A DNA stretch of 64,000 nt from Microbacterium azadirachtae (GTDB lineage Bacteria; Actinomycetota; Actinomycetes; Actinomycetales; Microbacteriaceae), in NCBI RefSeq assembly GCF_000956545.1, contig NZ_JYIT01000082.1:62001-126000 (forward strand). The letters run 5' to 3'. Below are positions 61,313-64,000 of the stretch, in pieces. The notes under the pieces were generated by a model, which saw only the letters and a list, made by a program, of their open reading frames with translations, did no database searches and was not told the DNA's origin. Position 1 is the stretch's first letter. Each line of letters begins with the position of its first letter. The position numbers and the translations under genes were made by a program.

Positions 61313-62500
61313 GTGACACAGTTTGATGCCTCGGCCTCGGCTGTTGGCCATCTCCATCAGATGAGATGGGCGCTGCTCGAGTTGCTCCGCGCCGGGCGAC
61401 GCGACAAGACGGTACGCGTCTCGCTGGAAACCTACGACGACATCGCGCTTCTTGATGAAGTCGGAGATATAGGGGCTGCCAAGCAGATCAAGCATCACAG
61501 TGCACCAGCGACTCTCACAGACGGAAGCGAGGATCTCTGGAAGACTTTGCGCGTGTGGCTCGCGAGTCCGCGCCTGCGAGATGCGAACGGACCGAAGCTG
61601 TTCTTACTGACAACGGCATCGATAACGGCGGGATCGGCGGTCGACAAGCTCACTCGCGAGAACTGGGCGCCTGATGAAGCAGCGGAGATGCTGACAACCC
61701 TCGCGGTTGAACTGAGTGGCAAGTCGACGATCGCGGCGAGAGAAGCCTGGCTCGAGGCAACGCCCGCGGAGCGTACTGCTCTGCTGAAGCGCGTCACGAT
61801 TGTGTCCGACGCGCCCGCCGCAGACAAAACGGATGACCTGCTGAAAGAAGAATTGGCCACAGGGGTGCGCGATGAGCATATGGATCTCGTGCTTGAACGT
61901 CTCTGGGGTTGGTGGTACCAGCACGCGCTTCGAATTCTGATGGCAACAGGCGTTGAGACGGTGTCGGCAGACCAGCTCTATCGACGTCTCCACGAGATTC
62001 GAGATGACTTCCGGGGAGATTCGCTTCCGCTCGATCTCTCGCTGCTGGACGTTGGCGAATCTGTGCTTGAGTCGCATCTTGAACGACCATTCGTTCGTCA
62101 GCTCGAATGGATCGGAGTGCACTCAAATAACCTTCGGAAGGCGATGGTCAACTACCACCGTGCCTACACCCAGACTGCAAAATGGGTCATGGATGGTGAT
62201 CTCGTCGAGGATGACCTCAGAAGCTTCGAGCGCGAGCTTCGTGAAGAATGGGAGATCCAGTTCGAGAACATGTGCGACAGGCTGGCTGATGAGGAGGTGC
62301 TGACCGAGCGGGTCAAACGCCGCGCCGGCCGCGAACTCTTCAATGCTCTCTATGACACGAATCTCGTTCGCATCCGCGCGTCGTTCAGCGAACACTTCCT
62401 GACGAACGGAGCTCGGCACATGCTTGCTGATAAGGGTGAGCTGGGTTGGCACCCAGATTTTCGCGAACGAGTCGCTGAACTACTCGGCGTTGTGGCATGA
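61313..62500 (+). CDS. ABC three-component system effector-type protein with nuclease-like N-terminus
   Basis: 395 residues from GTG 61313 with GAGAGG upstream. The N-terminus (about 10-80) has GHLHQMRWALLELL, then E39-TYDD43-IAL, KQIK60-HH and LTDGSEDLWKTLRVWL. The spaced E, D and QxK pattern is that of PD-(D/E)XK folds related to the Cap4/DUF4297 dsDNA-nuclease type, and the whole block matches my recall of proteins named ABC-three component system protein. The C-terminal ~200 residues are charged and helical with Trp-rich parts, without a motif I can name. It overlaps the next gene (ATGA). Codon use is less GC-rich than in core genes, suggesting transfer. Confidence 0.8.
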   Translation: MTQFDASASAVGHLHQMRWALLELLRAGRRDKTVRVSLETYDDIALLDEVGDIGAAKQIKHHSAPATLTDGSEDLWKTLRVWLASPRLRDANGPKLFLLTTASITAGSAVDKLTRENWAPDEAAEMLTTLAVELSGKSTIAAREAWLEATPAERTALLKRVTIVSDAPAADKTDDLLKEELATGVRDEHMDLVLERLWGWWYQHALRILMATGVETVSADQLYRRLHEIRDDFRGDSLPLDLSLLDVGESVLESHLERPFVRQLEWIGVHSNNLRKAMVNYHRAYTQTAKWVMDGDLVEDDLRSFERELREEWEIQFENMCDRLADEEVLTERVKRRAGRELFNALYDTNLVRIRASFSEHFLTNGARHMLADKGELGWHPDFRERVAELLGVVA

Positions 62501-62991
62501 CTGAACTGCTTTCGTGGGACGACCGTCCAGAACTAGCGGCTTCGATCCTAAATCCAGCCCTGATCAGCGCGAGTATTGCGTGGTGTGTAACGCGATACAC
62601 CGACGAACACGAAGCTGGCATGCCCTGGGAGGTCAGCTTTTTAGTACCGCCGCTGGTCTTGCACCGGGGTACGCGCGAGCGCTTGCCCAGGTCAGGCGCA
62701 ACACACTTGGCGCCTTGGACGATAGCCAACCGGAACACGCTGGTCGGGTTCGCGGATCGCGCTCGACGTTTTCGACCTCATGTCGAGGAAGGACTCCGGG
62801 TCGGACTGAGGTCGGGACTGCTAGAAGTGAGCGACTCTGCGCATCTGCGAGCGTCAGTCCCTGACAAGGTCCGCTTCAAAGATCAGAGCGAGCTTCGCGA
62901 GATTGTTAGTCGAGCGGCCGTGCTCGGCACTGTGCTTGGGCGCGCTGGATCTAGCGCGAACATATTCACGATATTGGGAGTGAGTCCATAG
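62497..62991 (+). CDS. ABC three-component system middle component
   Basis: 164 residues. NPALISASIAWCVTRYTDEHEAGMPWEVSFLVPPLVLHRGTRERLPRSGATHLAPWTIANRNTLVGFADRARRFRPHVEEGLRVGL and a C-terminal GRAGSSANIFTILGVSP are the landmarks I associate with the DUF6521-like middle-component family. Such proteins are predicted to link the ATPase to the effector (comparative-genomics knowledge). The start overlaps the upstream stop and the stop shares a base with the next start (TAGTG), so all three proteins are made from one message by coupled translation. Confidence 0.8.
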   Translation: MTELLSWDDRPELAASILNPALISASIAWCVTRYTDEHEAGMPWEVSFLVPPLVLHRGTRERLPRSGATHLAPWTIANRNTLVGFADRARRFRPHVEEGLRVGLRSGLLEVSDSAHLRASVPDKVRFKDQSELREIVSRAAVLGTVLGRAGSSANIFTILGVSP

Positions 62992-64000
62992 TGCAGATTG
63001 TAGGAGTGAGCGTCTATAGCCATGATGGTCGGAGAAGGACTGTCGATTTTGTTCCGGGAGCGCTAAATATCGTCACGGGCGATTCGAAAACGGGCAAAAG
63101 CGCGCTGCTTAGCATCGTCGACTACTGTTTGGGGCGAAAGACGTCCTCGATTCCGCATACTCCTCCGTTCAAGAAGATCTCCTGGTACGGGGTGCTCTTT
63201 CAGTTCGCAGACAAGAGTCGTGCGTATGTGGCACGTATGGCGCCAACACCGTCGAAGATCAGCACGAGAGCAATGCTCGAGTTTGGCGGGCCGACATTCG
63301 TCACGCCGGAGTACAACCAGCTGCGTCTGAACACCGATACTGACGGCCTTCGTAGCCAAGTAGGCGCCAGGATCCACCTGACTGACATCAGAGTCGAAGC
63401 GAGCGAGTACTCGTCGCGTGGTCCAGTCACAGTTGGACTTGGGCAGGCTGTACCGCTAAACCTCCAGGAGCAGCACGAGATCGACAGCAAGAGTGTGCTG
63501 TTTCACCGACAAAACGATTCAGGCGTCGCCACGGGGCTGCGCGATAGTCTCCCTTTCTTCCTTGGGGCTGTCGACGGCAAGCAGGCTGCGAAGCGAGCCC
63601 AACTTCGGGAAGCCCGGACCATACTCAGGCGTCTCGACGCTCAGATTGGGGTCGGGGAGATGGAGCGCGGAACGTGGGCGCAGCAGCTCAGGGATCTCGT
63701 CGCGGAGGCCCGCTCTGTTCAACTAATTGGCCCGGACCTGAGCGATTTGGAGCCGCTCGTGATCTTGAATCGGATTCGCTTCCAACGCGACCGCGCGTCG
63801 TCTCCGGTACCCGCAGATATCGATATCCGTCGCCAAGACGAACGGCGAGCCGCGGAGTCTCGCAGATTGATCTTGTCGCGAGAACTCCAAGGACTTATCG
63901 CCCATCGTGATTTGCTGCTTGACGAGCGAGAGAGCGAAGGGGCTTATGACGAGTCTCTCGAATCTCAGGTGGGTAGACTTTCCGCATTGAGTCTTCTCCC
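62991..64000 (+). CDS. ABC three-component system SMC/Rad50-like ATPase (3' end outside window)
   Basis: An open frame of 336 codons from GTG 62991 to the window edge with no stop; GGGAG lies about 10 nt upstream. The N-terminal ABC half has Walker A GDSKTGKSALL (30-40) followed by VDYCLGR. Later parts (LNLQEQHEIDSKSVLFHRQND, LRDSLPFFLGAVDGKQAAKRAQLREARTILRRLDAQI) lead into a long coiled-coil-like stretch with many Arg/Glu/Leu. This is the layout of the DUF3732-type ATPases of ABC-3C systems. The signature and Walker B would lie beyond the window after the coiled coil. Confidence 0.82.
   Translation, partial: MQIVGVSVYSHDGRRRTVDFVPGALNIVTGDSKTGKSALLSIVDYCLGRKTSSIPHTPPFKKISWYGVLFQFADKSRAYVARMAPTPSKISTRAMLEFGGPTFVTPEYNQLRLNTDTDGLRSQVGARIHLTDIRVEASEYSSRGPVTVGLGQAVPLNLQEQHEIDSKSVLFHRQNDSGVATGLRDSLPFFLGAVDGKQAAKRAQLREARTILRRLDAQIGVGEMERGTWAQQLRDLVAEARSVQLIGPDLSDLEPLVILNRIRFQRDRASSPVPADIDIRRQDERRAAESRRLILSRELQGLIAHRDLLLDERESEGAYDESLESQVGRLSALSLL

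Noticed and set aside
61092-61316. Possible small gene before the ABC-3C operon (74 codons)
   Set aside because: No ribosome site, no family likeness, it runs through the palindrome and -10 box and overlaps the effector start by 4 nt.

Overview
The window is a 64 kb stretch of high-GC actinobacterial chromosome. Gene content fits the family Microbacteriaceae, most likely Microbacterium or a close relative (inference). The supporting marks are a small acyl-CoA carboxylase epsilon subunit, actinobacterial families such as DUF4307 and DUF4245, the xseA/xseB/DUF4245/carbonic anhydrase/fumC row beside ispH, class II fbaA next to glpX, and many start codons placed 6-8 nt after a TANNNT -10 box, as in leaderless actinobacterial transcripts. 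Almost all of the window is densely packed core genome; only the last 3 kb looks foreign.

Layout. 1-1.4 kb: the end of a sensor kinase and a coupled membrane protein. 1.6-4.4 kb: acyl-CoA carboxylase beta and epsilon subunits divergent from birA. 4.4-12.8 kb: a membrane protein, an ABC-F ATPase, a thioredoxin-reductase-like flavoprotein divergent from an XRE-cupin regulator, a TetR regulator with a palindromic operator in front of a CPA1 antiporter, and a DedA protein. 12.8-15.6 kb: metQNI methionine importer. 15.6-19.6 kb: pseudouridine synthase, two oxidoreductases, MarR and GNAT genes. 19.7-22.3 kb: tRNA-Gln directly abutting glmU, then prs. 22.4-25.3 kb: a compact flavin electron-transfer unit made of an FMN_bind lipoprotein, an ApbE-type FMN transferase and an RnfD/NqrB-like membrane domain fused to a ferredoxin-reductase domain. 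25.3-30.1 kb: a two-component system divergent from a MacB-like ABC transporter. 30.2-37.1 kb: gnd and the livJHMGF branched-chain amino acid importer. 37.2-45.8 kb: ctc/rplY, pth, greA, hemolysin-III, uppS, aminotransferase, PIN-PhoH and ASCH genes. 45.8-52 kb: fumC, carbonic anhydrase, DUF4245, xseB and xseA divergent from ispH and a repeat-bearing membrane protein. 52-54.4 kb: ECF sigma/anti-sigma locus with a COG4315-like lipoprotein. 54.5-60.9 kb: fbaA, glpX, rmuC, an exonuclease, a methyltransferase and ychF.

After ychF (60,894 on) base composition drops from about 70% GC to the mid-50s and a three-gene, translationally coupled operon begins: a protein with a PD-(D/E)XK-like N-terminus, a small middle component, and an SMC/Rad50-like ATPase whose reading frame is cut by the window end. 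This matches the ABC three-component (ABC-3C) biological conflict systems predicted by comparative genomics. A perfect 24-bp palindrome sits just upstream of the operon's -10 box and is the best candidate for its operator. This operon and its control region are the most interesting part of the window. The flavin electron-transfer unit and the tRNA-Gln/glmU junction come next.
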